A stretch of 64,000 bases of DNA from Brevibacillus composti (lineage in GTDB: Bacteria; Bacillota; Bacilli; Brevibacillales; Brevibacillaceae), in NCBI RefSeq assembly GCF_016406105.1, contig NZ_CP066308.1, forward strand, positions 1,251,501 to 1,315,500, in the 5' to 3' direction. This document shows, one piece after another, positions 25,382 to 35,104 of this stretch (positions within the stretch are counted from its first letter, which is position 1; every line of letters starts with the position of its first letter). The notes under the pieces were generated by a model. It searched no databases, was not told the origin of the DNA, and worked only from the letters and a program-made list of their open reading frames with translations. Both the position numbers and the translations under genes were made by a program.

Positions 25382-28300
25382 CTAGCTGTATTCCATTTCG
25401 TTTGCTTTTACACTGTTGGATTGTGGCGATTCTCCGTAATTATTCACGGCGGTGACATAATAGGTTCCGGCCACATCACCGATCTTGTGCACATAGCTGG
25501 TTCCTGTCACGGTATCGAGCAGGAGGTAACCGCTGGCGGGATCGGGGCTGAAGTAGATGTTATAGGCGATGACCTGTTCGCTGGTCCGGTTCGCCTTCCA
25601 CTCCAATTTCCACCCGCCCGACGCCAGGGTCAGCTTGAGCGATTGCGGAGAGGAGGGGGGAACGGCAGCAGGTTGGTCCGATCCGTTATCCGCTCCGCTT
25701 CCCGTTCCGTTATCACCCGAATTTTCCCCGGGAACAGAGCTTGCCGGCGGCTGCATGACATCCGGGATATCGGGCATTTCTGCTCCGCTGTCCGGCCCGA
25801 CAGGCAGCTCCCACGTGCCTGCCGAAGATCCGGGCGATGCGATGGCGGAAGGGGAGGATTCATTCCCCTCGATATCCACAGCCGTGACGTAGTATCCGGC
25901 ATTGACGTTTCCGCCTTCATCGGTATACGTCAGGACGGCCGGGTCTTTCACGGTCGCGATCTGCACGAATCCTGCGTACGAGTCTGAGCGGTAGACCCGG
26001 TAGCCGAGCAGATCGGCCTCTCCTCCGGCTTGCCAGCCGATCGCCGTCTGATTGCCGGAATGGGTCGCCGTTACGTTGCGCGGGGTCGCGGGAGCGCCTT
26101 CGACCGCTGTCCGCGGGTCTTCTTTTTCTGGCAAGCGATGCTCCCAATCGGCCGGCTTGGCGGCGGATTTCCGATTTTCTTCGGTGATTTCCAAGATCCG
26201 CTTGCCATCCGGAGCCGGGTCTGGCGAGCGATAGAAAATGCCTTCCGTCACGAAGTCGTCAGGAGTGCCTTCTTTTGCCAGATAGCGTTCATTGTTATAG
26301 ATGACGATGCGGGCGCGCTTGTGGGCGTCGTCCACTTTCGTCGGGGCAAAGCGGCGGTTAAACAAATCGGTGATCAGATGTCCCGCTTCTTTGGAAAGCT
26401 CGCTGGGAAGCAAGCCCGATTTGCTGTCTACCGTAAGGCTGATCACGCCTGCCGGCTTCTTGAAGGTGGCATCCGGCGGCGAGACCTCCGGATATTTTTC
26501 GCCAATTTCCTTGATGATCTTGCTCCATACGGTCATCGGTACGTATTGATCCCTTCTCGGCAACCGATACGGCTCGTCATAGCCGATCCAGACGCCCAGG
26601 GAAACCTCCGGCGTATACCCGACAAACCAGAGATCGTTGTCATTATTGGTCGTCCCCGTTTTGCCGGCGATGTCTATTTTCCGCGGCACGTGCTTGCGGA
26701 TATGGGCGCCGGTCCCGGCATTGACGACATCGCGGAGCGTGTCGGTGATCAGGTATGCCGTCTCTTCGCTGTACACCTGGACAGGCTGCCCCTCGTGGCG
26801 GTAGACGATTCTGCCCTGACTGTCCTCGATCCGGTCGATCAGATAGGCGTCGACGAATGAGCCGTGGTTGGCAAAAGTGGCATAGGCGTTGGTGATCTCC
26901 TCGACGGTCAATCCGTAGGTAAGGCCGCCGATTACCCCTGTCGCCGCGTAGTGATCATTCTCCACTATGGTGGTGACACCCATCTTTTTCACGTATTCCA
27001 GCGCGGTGGGGATGCCCACCTGCAGGTAGGCTTTAATCGCCGGAATATTCCAGGACTGCCGCAGCGCTTCACGGACGCTGACGATGCCCTGAAATTTATT
27101 GTTCCAGTTCATCGGCATGTGAGAGCCTTTTTGGCCGTCTGCCAGAACCAGCGGCGAATCGTCGATCGGCGATCCCGGCTGCAGGATACCCAGTTCAAAA
27201 GCAGGGGCATAGGCCAGCAGCGGCTTCATCGCGGAGCCCGGTTGGCGCGGAGCGGTGGCGTGATTCGTCTGTTCCACTTTAAAATCGCGGCCGCCGATCA
27301 TGCCCAGAATCGCGCCGGTTTTGTTGTGAATGAGCATCGCGCCCACTTCCTGCAGCGCATTTTCAATCTTTTCTGTCTTCCCGTTCGAGCGGCGAATCGT
27401 ATATGTCGCGTTCTTCCCGAAGTTATCCGGATCGGCGGCGATTTCCTGCATGTATTTGTCGATTCCTTTATGGATGGTGGTGTGCACCTTATAGCCGCGC
27501 GTCAGGATTTCCCGCCGCTTTTCCTCGATCAGTTGGCGGTATTCATTGCGCCCGATGGTTTCCTTGTCGCGCCCTTTTGCTTTCAGTTCGCTGTCCACCA
27601 GGGCGCGTGCAGCCCGCTCCTCGATCTCCATCATGAGAAACGGCACATCCCGATAGGCCTGCTGCGTCGGCTTCGCCAGCCGCACCTGCAGATCGGCCGC
27701 ATGAGCTTCGTCATACTGAGTCTGGGTGATGTAGCCGTTCTCGATCATCCGATCGAGTACCATTTTTTGGCGTTCCTTGCCGCGCTGGTACCCTTCGGCG
27801 GTAAAAGGCGTGTACATGCCGGGGTTTTGAATCATCCCCGCCAGGTAGGAGGATTCCGCCAAGTCGAGATCTTTTACGTCTTTGCCGAAAATCCCCTTGG
27901 CCGCCGCCTGCACACCGTAGACGACCGAACCATTTATGTTTTTCCCCAGGTAGATTTCATTGAGGTATGCCTCCAGGATCTGGTCCTTGGAAAACATGCG
28001 CTCGATCCGGATGGCGCTGAAGATTTCCCGAACCTTGCGGGAATGGCTTACCTCCTGGGAAAGGATCGTATTTTTGACGAGCTGCTGCGTGAGCGTACTC
28101 CCGCCGGTTACGACCGGCTGATTGGTAAAGTCCTGGTAGGCTCCCCGCAGTGTCGATTGCAAGACCACCCCTTTGTGATGAAAGAAATTTTTGTCTTCTG
28201 TGGCGATGATGGCATTGATGAGGTAAGGCGATACCTCCGTCTTTTTCACCAGTCGTCGGTCACCCTCAGATGCGCGCAGCTGACCGATCAACGAACCGTC

Positions 28301-28543
28301 GTTGTAGTAGGCAAAGCCAGTCAGGTAGTTGGTGAAAATCTTTTCTGCCAGCTCTTCCTTGCTGCGAACAGGCTCTTCCTTCACGAGGGCGGCAACGTAG
28401 CCTGCCAGAATTCCTCCTGCCAAAACGCCCCCCATCAGTCCGAGCATGAGCAGACCAGAGGCGATGAGCGTTACCATTCTTCTGCGGCTACGCCGGCGTT
28501 TTTTCTTTGTCGTCTCCGAGGAAGAAGTGTGGTTGTTCGACAT
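25382..28543 (-). CDS. Class A penicillin-binding protein with FN3 domains
   Basis: Bifunctional peptidoglycan glycosyltransferase/transpeptidase of 1053 residues anchored by an N-terminal membrane segment (about 23-50) after a basic cytosolic tail (KKKRRRSRRR). GT51 domain: ATEDKNFFHHKG and GGSTLTQQLVKN. Transpeptidase: PGSAMKP (nucleophile Ser), SWN and KTGTT. The C-terminus carries two fibronectin type III repeats (about 865-950 and 985-1045) separated by a Pro/Gly/Ser linker, a common extension in Bacillales. ATG 28543 follows GGGGGTC. It lies between acuA and tyrS where B. subtilis has acsA. Confidence 0.93.
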   Translation of the reverse strand: MSNNHTSSSETTKKKRRRSRRRMVTLIASGLLMLGLMGGVLAGGILAGYVAALVKEEPVRSKEELAEKIFTNYLTGFAYYNDGSLIGQLRASEGDRRLVKKTEVSPYLINAIIATEDKNFFHHKGVVLQSTLRGAYQDFTNQPVVTGGSTLTQQLVKNTILSQEVSHSRKVREIFSAIRIERMFSKDQILEAYLNEIYLGKNINGSVVYGVQAAAKGIFGKDVKDLDLAESSYLAGMIQNPGMYTPFTAEGYQRGKERQKMVLDRMIENGYITQTQYDEAHAADLQVRLAKPTQQAYRDVPFLMMEIEERAARALVDSELKAKGRDKETIGRNEYRQLIEEKRREILTRGYKVHTTIHKGIDKYMQEIAADPDNFGKNATYTIRRSNGKTEKIENALQEVGAMLIHNKTGAILGMIGGRDFKVEQTNHATAPRQPGSAMKPLLAYAPAFELGILQPGSPIDDSPLVLADGQKGSHMPMNWNNKFQGIVSVREALRQSWNIPAIKAYLQVGIPTALEYVKKMGVTTIVENDHYAATGVIGGLTYGLTVEEITNAYATFANHGSFVDAYLIDRIEDSQGRIVYRHEGQPVQVYSEETAYLITDTLRDVVNAGTGAHIRKHVPRKIDIAGKTGTTNNDNDLWFVGYTPEVSLGVWIGYDEPYRLPRRDQYVPMTVWSKIIKEIGEKYPEVSPPDATFKKPAGVISLTVDSKSGLLPSELSKEAGHLITDLFNRRFAPTKVDDAHKRARIVIYNNERYLAKEGTPDDFVTEGIFYRSPDPAPDGKRILEITEENRKSAAKPADWEHRLPEKEDPRTAVEGAPATPRNVTATHSGNQTAIGWQAGGEADLLGYRVYRSDSYAGFVQIATVKDPAVLTYTDEGGNVNAGYYVTAVDIEGNESSPSAIASPGSSAGTWELPVGPDSGAEMPDIPDVMQPPASSVPGENSGDNGTGSGADNGSDQPAAVPPSSPQSLKLTLASGGWKLEWKANRTSEQVIAYNIYFSPDPASGYLLLDTVTGTSYVHKIGDVAGTYYVTAVNNYGESPQSNSVKANEMEYS

Positions 28544-28567
28544 GATCTACGACCCCCTAGCATCCTG

Positions 28568-28576
28568 ATTATACCA
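28568..28576 (-). promoter_or_regulatory. Extended -10 of the PBP promoter
   Basis: On the minus strand TGGTATAAT lies 25 bases upstream of the PBP start. The expected -35 position (TATCAT, 17-base spacer) coincides with the target duplication of the adjoining insertion sequence, so the insertion abuts this promoter. Confidence 0.5.
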
Positions 28577-28599
28577 TAGGAAAAACCGCGATGATAGCG

Positions 28600-30202
28600 T
28601 ATGAGTAAAATGTTCGTGGGCAAACCGAAAAGAAATTTTTGAAGAAAAATCAGTTGGAGGGTATAGAAAAGGGCTTCTCTTCTTGGTAAAGTGTAAAGCG
28701 CCAAAACCAAACACACCAAGGAGGAGAAACCCTGTGAGCAAGTTTACCACGGAATTTCCCACAATGAAAGAGCTTGAAACGTTGTTGTTTCGAACGTTGC
28801 AGGAACAGTTCGCTGCCGGTATGGCTTATATTTTGGAAGCGTTGGACGAGTATCTGATGCATCAACGGGATCATTCACGCTTTCGGCTAAAGGACCAACG
28901 AGAAGTCCAGATCGACACGCTCTTTGGTACGGTTCGATTCAAACGGCGATTGTATCAGGATCGCGTGAAGGGTCAACATGTGTATTTGTTGGATCGTATG
29001 CTGGCCTTTGACGGGCGGGAGAAGCTAAGCCCGTTTTTGGAAGAGATAGCGATCGAATTTGCTAGCCAAGGCCCCTCGTACCGGGACAGCGCAAAACGCT
29101 TGGAAGCGTTACTGGGGTATCGGGTACTGAGCCATGAGGCCATTCGGGACAAACTAATCACGCGGGTTGAACAAGCATCAACCATCGTGTCGAAAGCGAC
29201 CCGAAGGTCGGTTCGCGTATTGTTTGTGGAAGTGGATGGACTTTACACCTCATTGCAGAGGCAACGCCAGCGGGGAATGGAAAATCGAATGGCGATTGTG
29301 CACGAAGGATGGGAACAAGAGGGGGACCGAGTGCGGCTTAGGTCGAAACGCCATTACCTGCATACGACGAAGGGAGAGTTCTGGGAAGGGTTTGGCGACT
29401 TTCTGGTTCGTCATTACGACATGGATGAAAACACATGGATCGTAGTCAATGGGGATGGGGCCAATTGGATTGGAGAATGCGAATCCTACTTTCACCGCTG
29501 TATTTACACACTGGATCGCTTTCATGTGGCGCGAGAATTGCGCCGATTCCTGGGTCAGTTGCCAGAGACGTGGCAGACGGTAAGGCAGGCGTTGGCGGCC
29601 TTTGAAGCGGATATCTTGCTGGCGACAGTAGAGTCCGTACCGGAGGAAAAGATTCTGGAAGAGCACCGGAACGAATGGCGGAAATACGTGGCCTATTTAC
29701 GGCGGCATCGAAGGCATCTTATCGACTATCGAAAGGTTCTGGGTGAAGCTGGTATCGACACGACGGGCATGCGTCCAATGGGGAGTGCGGAAGCGCAAAT
29801 GCGGGTGATGGCAAAAAGGACCAAACGAGGCGGCTACAGTTGGAGTGTACGGGGAGTACAAGCGATGTTGCGAGCCATTATGGCACGACAAGAGGGAAGT
29901 CGTTTGAGCGGCCAGGCGATAGCGAAGAAGCAAGTGTTACAGCCCAACCCAATGGTCCGAGTGAAGGACTTGCTACGGGAAGTGAAAGAGCAGGCAAAAG
30001 GCTATATAAACGGGACGATCCGCCTGTTGCACGGGCCATATCAAAGCAGCCCTACCGGGCTGGCCTTAAAAGCCCTTCGCGGATGAGGCAAAAATCGAGT
30101 GGAAGAAAGGAATCATACAAAAATAAAGCGCTTTCAAGAAGAGGAAACCAGAAGTCTTATTTTGGAGACAAAAAAATCCTGCCCACTATGGCTTGACTCA
30201 CA
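28600..30202 (+). mobile_element. ISLre2-family insertion sequence
   Basis: About 1.6 kb. Ends are imperfect inverted repeats: left TATGAGTAAAATGTTCGTGG, right (complement) TGTGAGTCAAGCCATAGTGG, both followed by GCA. An identical 11-base direct repeat CGATGATAGCG (28589-28599 and 30203-30213) flanks it as the target duplication. One transposase gene inside. It separates the PBP promoter from the tyrS leader without disrupting a gene. Confidence 0.88.
28734..30086 (+). CDS. ISLre2-family transposase
   Basis: 450-residue transposase of the ISLre2/UPF0236 family: HRFRLKDQREVQ-like start, LFVEVDGLYTSLQRQ, HEGW, VVNGDGANWI, FHVARELRR and TKRGGYSWSVRGVQAM. Start is GTG 28734 directly behind AAGGAGGAG. 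The frame is full length and undamaged, so the element may still be active. Confidence 0.92.
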   Translation: MSKFTTEFPTMKELETLLFRTLQEQFAAGMAYILEALDEYLMHQRDHSRFRLKDQREVQIDTLFGTVRFKRRLYQDRVKGQHVYLLDRMLAFDGREKLSPFLEEIAIEFASQGPSYRDSAKRLEALLGYRVLSHEAIRDKLITRVEQASTIVSKATRRSVRVLFVEVDGLYTSLQRQRQRGMENRMAIVHEGWEQEGDRVRLRSKRHYLHTTKGEFWEGFGDFLVRHYDMDENTWIVVNGDGANWIGECESYFHRCIYTLDRFHVARELRRFLGQLPETWQTVRQALAAFEADILLATVESVPEEKILEEHRNEWRKYVAYLRRHRRHLIDYRKVLGEAGIDTTGMRPMGSAEAQMRVMAKRTKRGGYSWSVRGVQAMLRAIMARQEGSRLSGQAIAKKQVLQPNPMVRVKDLLREVKEQAKGYINGTIRLLHGPYQSSPTGLALKALRG

Positions 30203-30219
30203 CGATGATAGCGGCCGAG

Positions 30220-30508
30220 TTGACAGCTTGCGACGGTTTATGCAAGAATAGCTGTATATGCCTTACCCCATAGGAATATGAGCGTTGAACGGCGACAGTA
30301 GCATGTGACGAGCGGAATGCAGAGAGCTGGTGGAAGGTGCAAACCAGCCCCGGTCACAATCGTGAAGTACACGTCGGGAGCTCTCCGGCAATCCGGACGG
30401 TGCAGGCCGATATCCTGCATGTCGAGCGGAAAAAATGAGTCTTCATTTTTTCAACTAGGGTGGTACCGCGGGTTTCATCTCGTCCCTATCAGGGGACGGG
30501 ATTTTTTT
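30220..30508 (+). ncRNA. T-box leader of tyrS (UAC specifier)
   Basis: TTGACA at 30220-30225 begins the promoter. The leader carries the stem I features AGAGAGCTGGTGGAAGGTGCAA, a specifier loop with the tyrosine codon UAC in GAAGTACACG (about 30364-30373), the T-box AGGGTGGTACCGCGG (30457-30471), and a terminator CGTCCCT...AGGGGACG with T7. Uncharged tRNA-Tyr is expected to allow read-through into tyrS. Confidence 0.95.
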
Positions 30509-30549
30509 GTTTTTTGACGATTCTTGACAAAGAGGGGCTGTATGAATCC

Positions 30550-31821
30550 ATGAGTAGCGAACAAAGCACAGAAAAATTCACCTTGACCGAGGCGCAGAAA
30601 CAGGAAGTGGAGCGCCAGCTGGCGGTGATTCGCCGGGGTGTCATGGAAATCATTCCGGAGGAGGACCTCCGCCGCAAGCTGGAGCGTTATGTCGTCACCG
30701 GACAGCCGTTGAAAATCAAGCTGGGTCTGGACCCGTCGGCTCCGGACATCCACGTGGGCCATACGGTTGTGCTGCAAAAAATGCGCCAGTTCCAGGAGCT
30801 GGGCCATACGATCCAACTGCTGATCGGCGATTTTACCGGCCGGATTGGCGATCCTACGGGCAAATCGGAAACCCGCAAGCCGCTGACCGAGGAGCAGGTA
30901 AAAGAAAACGCCAAGAGCTATGTGGAGCAATTCGGCAAGGTGCTGGACGCCAGCCGGATTGAGATCTTCTACAATTCCACCTGGCTGGCGCCCTTGACCT
31001 TTGCCGACGTGGTGGAGCTGGCCGCAAAGACCACCGTCGCCCGTATGCTGGAGCGCGACGATTTCGAGAAACGCTACAACAATGAGCAGCCGATTTCGCT
31101 GCACGAGTTCTTCTATCCGCTGATGCAAGGGTATGATTCCGTCGCGCTGCAGTGCGATGTGGAGCTCGGCGGGACCGACCAGAAATTCAACCTCCTGATG
31201 GGCCGCAACCTGCAGAAGGAGTACGGCCAGGAGCAGCAAGTGATCATCACCATGCCGCTGTTGGAAGGGCTGGACGGCGTACAGAAGATGTCCAAGAGCC
31301 TGGGCAATTACATCGGCGTCAATGAACCGGCCAACGAAATTTACGGAAAAGCGATGTCGGTGCCGGATGAGCTGATGGTCCGCTACTACGAGCTGGCCAC
31401 CGATTTGTCCAATGAAGAGCTGGAGGCGCTGCGGGCGGGTCTTGCCGACGGCAGCATCCACCCGCGCGATGCCAAAATGCGGCTGGCCAAGACCTTCGTC
31501 CGGATGTACCACGGCGAGGAGGAGGCGGAAGCGGCAGAGAACTACTTCAAAACCGTCTTCCAGCAGCGCGCCTTGCCGACAGATATCCCCGAGGTGACCG
31601 TCGACAAGTCCGCTTATGAAAGTGGCGAAGTCAATATCGTCAACCTCGTGTTTGACCTGAAACTGGCCGATTCCAAAGGGGAGGCCCGCCGCATGGTGCA
31701 GCAGGGCGCGGTCAAGGTGAACGAAGAGAAAGTGAGCGACATCAACCAGAATGTGGCACTGGCTGATGACCTGGTCGTTCAGGTGGGCAAGCGGAAATTT
31801 GCCAAACTGAAGCTGTCCTAG
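30550..31821 (+). CDS. tyrS: Tyrosyl-tRNA synthetase (TyrZ-type)
   Basis: 423-residue class I synthetase: DIHVGH (HIGH box, residues 68-71), [34 protein letters not shown] and a C-terminal S4 RNA-binding domain ([31 protein letters not shown]). Sequence around the HIGH box resembles the TyrZ rather than TyrS lineage of B. subtilis, although the gene sits at the tyrS position. Ribosome site AGAGGGG; ATG 30550. Controlled by the T-box leader. Confidence 0.95.
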   Translation: MSSEQSTEKFTLTEAQKQEVERQLAVIRRGVMEIIPEEDLRRKLERYVVTGQPLKIKLGLDPSAPDIHVGHTVVLQKMRQFQELGHTIQLLIGDFTGRIGDPTGKSETRKPLTEEQVKENAKSYVEQFGKVLDASRIEIFYNSTWLAPLTFADVVELAAKTTVARMLERDDFEKRYNNEQPISLHEFFYPLMQGYDSVALQCDVELGGTDQKFNLLMGRNLQKEYGQEQQVIITMPLLEGLDGVQKMSKSLGNYIGVNEPANEIYGKAMSVPDELMVRYYELATDLSNEELEALRAGLADGSIHPRDAKMRLAKTFVRMYHGEEEAEAAENYFKTVFQQRALPTDIPEVTVDKSAYESGEVNIVNLVFDLKLADSKGEARRMVQQGAVKVNEEKVSDINQNVALADDLVVQVGKRKFAKLKLS

Positions 31822-31865
31822 ACGAATGGCGATGGCCCATTCGCAGCGCTTCCCATTGCAAGCAA

Positions 31866-31901
31866 AAGCTCCGGCGCGAGATCTCTCAGCCGGAGCTTTT
31901 T
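31866..31901 (+). terminator. Terminator after tyrS
   Basis: AAGCTCCGG...CCGGAGCTT stem then TTTTT. Confidence 0.85.
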
Positions 31902-31983
31902 TCATCAACCTGCAAAACTTTTCTCGTCCGAATAAGTCCAATAACAGGAAGGCTTTCGGAAGGAAAAGGAGTGGAAGAAGCCG

Positions 31984-32529
31984 ATGATTACATTAGCGCA
32001 AGCGATTCCCCTGCGCAGATCGATCGAGCGGCAGATCGATTATCTGCGGGAAGAGCGCATGGAATATGCGAGTGTCACCGTCGCCAAAGGGGAGAAGCCG
32101 GAGTTCCCCCAGCGCACCATCGAGATGATCACCGCCGAGCTGGATGAAGCACGCGCCGATTACCTGCGATTGAGTCATCTGATCGCGGAGGCCAACCTGC
32201 AAAAAGCGGTCGAGTGGGATGGCAAGATGATTTCCCTGATCGAAGCGATCGAACGGGCCAAGCAGCTGCGGGAAGAGGCCAGCCAGTGCAAAATTTTGGG
32301 CATGCGAAAAAAGATCGAACACGCCCCCGCCTCCTTTCACGGACGCGGACGCTCCCGTCATCAGGAAGGGGGAAGCGATCTGATCACAGTCGCTACCTAT
32401 GACCCGGATGCCTACAGAGAGCTGGGCAAGAAGCTGGAGCGGCGGGCCAATCTGTTGTCCGGCAAGATCGAAGCCGCCAATCATTCGATTGCGATCGATT
32501 TTGACGCAGCACGATACATGGGAGAGTAG
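31984..32529 (+). CDS. Hypothetical coiled-coil protein
   Basis: 181 residues, charged and strongly helical, with no signal peptide or membrane segment. The first 75 residues (LAQAIPLRRSIERQIDYLREERMEYASVTVAKGE) recall the DIP1984 family of small helical proteins, but the match is only by eye. A basic stretch (HGRGRSRHQEGG) lies mid-protein. AAAGGAG precedes ATG 31984 at longish spacing. Function unknown. Confidence 0.65.
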   Translation: MITLAQAIPLRRSIERQIDYLREERMEYASVTVAKGEKPEFPQRTIEMITAELDEARADYLRLSHLIAEANLQKAVEWDGKMISLIEAIERAKQLREEASQCKILGMRKKIEHAPASFHGRGRSRHQEGGSDLITVATYDPDAYRELGKKLERRANLLSGKIEAANHSIAIDFDAARYMGE

Positions 32530-33201
32530 CCGGGCAGTCCGGCTTTGGGGGGAAAACGTTCGTTTTCTCTCGAAAGCTGGCTTGTCCAGCAGGGCAGGAG
32601 AGTGTGAGCACCGCGGCTCCAGGCGTATTGGAGCAACCATCTTTTTTGAAAAGATAACGTGACTATGTACAAACGGATCACGGGTGACATTTGACCGTTT
32701 ACAAGCTGACACCTGACGGACTTTTCGTGCTGATATCTGCTCCGTCTCCTGCTTTTCCATATCGGGAACCGGCTTCCGGATCAAAGTGGTGCCGGTCCAC
32801 CTTATCTTGATCGGGGGTGGACCTTACACATCGCGGCCAGCTTTTGCGATGAACCCTAATGGGTGGGCTGTTCCTGTTGTGCTGCTTCGGGGCTACTTGT
32901 TGGCCTCGGAATCTTCCAAATGAAAAATGGACAATCAGGGTACAAATTAGCTAGATTGTGGTATCATGTTACTAGACCATGCATACACTAAAAAGACCGC
33001 AGGTGCTGTCACACCCACGGTCTGCACAATAGACCTTCCCCCCAATGGGGGCGGCTCATAGTTCTGGGTGAAGTAGATCACGGAGTTGGGAAGCTCAAGG
33101 GTGATCTACTTCTTTTTGGTCAAAACGCACTATAGTCAAATGGGTTAGCCTATGATAGAGGTTAACGAAGCACCCTTAAACAGAGGCGTAAGTGGGCTTT
33201 G
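32530..33201. other. Gene-free stretch with hairpins; possible toxin-antitoxin relic
   Basis: No protein gene is supported. It contains a hairpin AGACCG...CGGTCT (32994-33024) and a long stem GAAGTAGATCAC...GTGATCTACTTC followed by TTTTT (33072-33119). On the minus strand the latter reads AAAAAGAAGTAGATCACCC, the typical 3' end of a type I holin-like toxin message (Lys-Lys-Lys-stop, then hairpin), but a stop codon lies eight codons before the lysines and no toxin helix is present, so at most a remnant remains. Confidence 0.4.
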
Positions 33202-33608
33202 TCATTGATCACGGTCTACTTTTGTGATGAACCAGGTATCATTTCTTTTGGATATCGTGATGTTTTCAAAGTAATGAGTGGTCTGTTCCTGTTCGGTGGG
33301 AGAAGCACTTACGGTAACGACTACACTGTACTGATCATCTGATATTTTATTGACTTTCGCTTCAACTATTTTATCCAGGTACTGATTATGAAAAACATCC
33401 AGTTCTCCGGATTCCACTGCCTTTCTTGCATCCCCAGCAGTAAGGCGAAGAAGAACTTCTCTGTTTCCGCTATATTCCGCCTCAATATACTGAGTGGCGA
33501 TGTTCAGTATCGTTTCCTCAACGGTTTCGTTATCTTGTACATTTGAGCAGGCACTAAGCACAAAAAACAGGAAAAAAAAGTGAAGACAGGTTGTACTTTT
33601 CGCATCAT
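33202..33608 (-). pseudogene. Lipoprotein gene with frameshift in a T8 tract
   Basis: The plausible start ATG-ATG (33608) behind GAGGG begins a signal peptide MMRKVQPVFTFF, but the frame then fails. The downstream frame has a lipobox (FFVLSACSN) and a compact domain ending WFITKVDRDQ. The two meet at a run of eight T (minus strand; A8 at 33572-33579). One extra T would give a continuous lipoprotein of about 136 residues. This could be a sequencing error, a mutation, or slippage-based on/off switching. It follows the amidase gene after 44 bases. Family not recognised. Confidence 0.6.
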
Positions 33609-33652
33609 TCCAGTTTCCCTCGCAGCAATCATAATGTTTTAGGTGCTGTACG

Positions 33653-34618
33653 TTAATAAAGCCACCAATTCTGAATTCCTCGATAAATTTCATATGCAAT
33701 ACCATCTTGTCCATCACTAGTTTTCAAGTATCTTAAATCTGAACTATTTGAAATAAATCCAGTTTCTGTAATGACCGCAGGCATTTGTGTTCCTCTGAGT
33801 ACTGCAAGATTTCGATTATCCTGATAGGGTGCTTTGTAGTCCTGGAGTATACTTATAACTCTATCATGAATAAATCCTGCTAAACTCCTACTTAAAGATA
33901 TATGGTGGTTGTTTGGATAAATTGCAGTTGTTCCTTTAACCCTTGTATCTGTTACAGAATTTAGATGCACGCTTACGAACAAATCTGCATTTACATCATT
34001 TGCAAGGCTATACCTATCAACATAGTCAACATAATCATTGGAGTCTCGCGTCATATAGACTGTAGCATCTAATTCCACCTCAAGATAATCCCTAAGTAAT
34101 CTTGCGATTTTTAAGTTTAATTCTGCTTCTGTTGTCCCATCGCTTGCAACTGCACCTGGATCTCTTCCGCCATGACCAGGATCAATTACAATTACGGGGT
34201 CAACTCCAGGATCATTACCTAAAGGAACAATTTTACTGTTACTCTCCACTTCTCCTTCATCGGTCACATTCACCCGTTCAAACGGGATTGAAAAGTCATA
34301 CATATCTAGATATTTAAGCGACTTCCCATTTACTAGAAACTCTACTTCATGGATCTCATCAAATTGAAAAATAGTCCCCAATAATGAGTCCAATATAAAG
34401 CCTACATTATGATTGTTAGTCAGATTATCAACAAATTCTTCACTAAAGTCAATTATTAACCTTTCTCCATTAATGTCCAGTTTTTCGATCTTAGTATTTT
34501 TAGGGATTTCACTAAAAAGATTGTTTTTTTCGTGTTTTCCTGATAATAATTCATTTAGAGCGAATTCAATTTTATCGAGAGTGCTCGTTGCTTTACTAGG
34601 AAGATTTACTTTCACCAA
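33653..34618 (-). CDS. GerMN-domain N-acetylmuramoyl-L-alanine amidase, leaderless
   Basis: 321 residues. About 10-110: GerMN (sporulation/germination) domain. About 140-320: Amidase_3 with zinc ligands in VIVIDPGHGGRDPGA, GTTEAELNLKIA, SVHLNS and the catalytic ITETGFIS. It would cleave the amide bond between muramic acid and the stem peptide. No signal peptide is encoded; an in-frame TGA lies 8 codons upstream of the TTG start, so export is lost or the 5' end is deleted. An out-of-frame ATG (MRKIWY) just upstream might be the old N-terminus. DNA here is visibly AT-richer than neighbours, suggesting transfer. Confidence 0.82.
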   Translation of the reverse strand: MVKVNLPSKATSTLDKIEFALNELLSGKHEKNNLFSEIPKNTKIEKLDINGERLIIDFSEEFVDNLTNNHNVGFILDSLLGTIFQFDEIHEVEFLVNGKSLKYLDMYDFSIPFERVNVTDEGEVESNSKIVPLGNDPGVDPVIVIDPGHGGRDPGAVASDGTTEAELNLKIARLLRDYLEVELDATVYMTRDSNDYVDYVDRYSLANDVNADLFVSVHLNSVTDTRVKGTTAIYPNNHHISLSRSLAGFIHDRVISILQDYKAPYQDNRNLAVLRGTQMPAVITETGFISNSSDLRYLKTSDGQDGIAYEIYRGIQNWWLY

Positions 34619-35104
34619 CTCATCAGTACCATATTTTTCTCATTTCCAAAATTACCTCTAAATACCATTTTTTGTTTATAATAACAACTTTATCCTATTT
34701 TTGCAATATATTAACTTAATTTTTCTTAATATCTTTCCTGATGGTATTGTCTTTGGGCTTACTGAATAAACAAAATTATTTGTCTTCCGAAGGCGTTACG
34801 TCCTCTCATAATTGAAATTAGGTTCATGCAAAATGAGATATTCACAGAAATAATCGAGCAGGTGGGAGTGAGTTGATCATGATTGAATTGGTGGGAAATT
34901 GTATAATGACATACGCTGGGGTCAACTTGCTGCGATCATCCCGTGGTGTAGCACGGAAAAAAATACGCGGTCATAGAAGAAATCGACGTGAGCTCAATTC
35001 TCTTTGTCCGATTACACTGCTTTAGGAGCTTTGTACATCAGAAGTGGATGCACGGTAAACGAGTACTACCATTACTTCCTTGTGCTTCGCAATTTGCAGA
35101 AGAT
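34619..35104. other. Gene-free AT-rich stretch upstream of the amidase
   Basis: No coding frame with a ribosome site and no terminator or RNA family recognised. AT-rich near the amidase and more balanced towards the insertion sequence. Confidence 0.5.

Noticed and set aside
26864-28579. 571-codon plus-strand frame opposite the PBP
   Set aside because: Antisense shadow of a clear class A PBP.
30475-31941. 488-codon minus-strand frame opposite tyrS
   Set aside because: Would overlap the T-box terminator and the entire synthetase; shadow composition.
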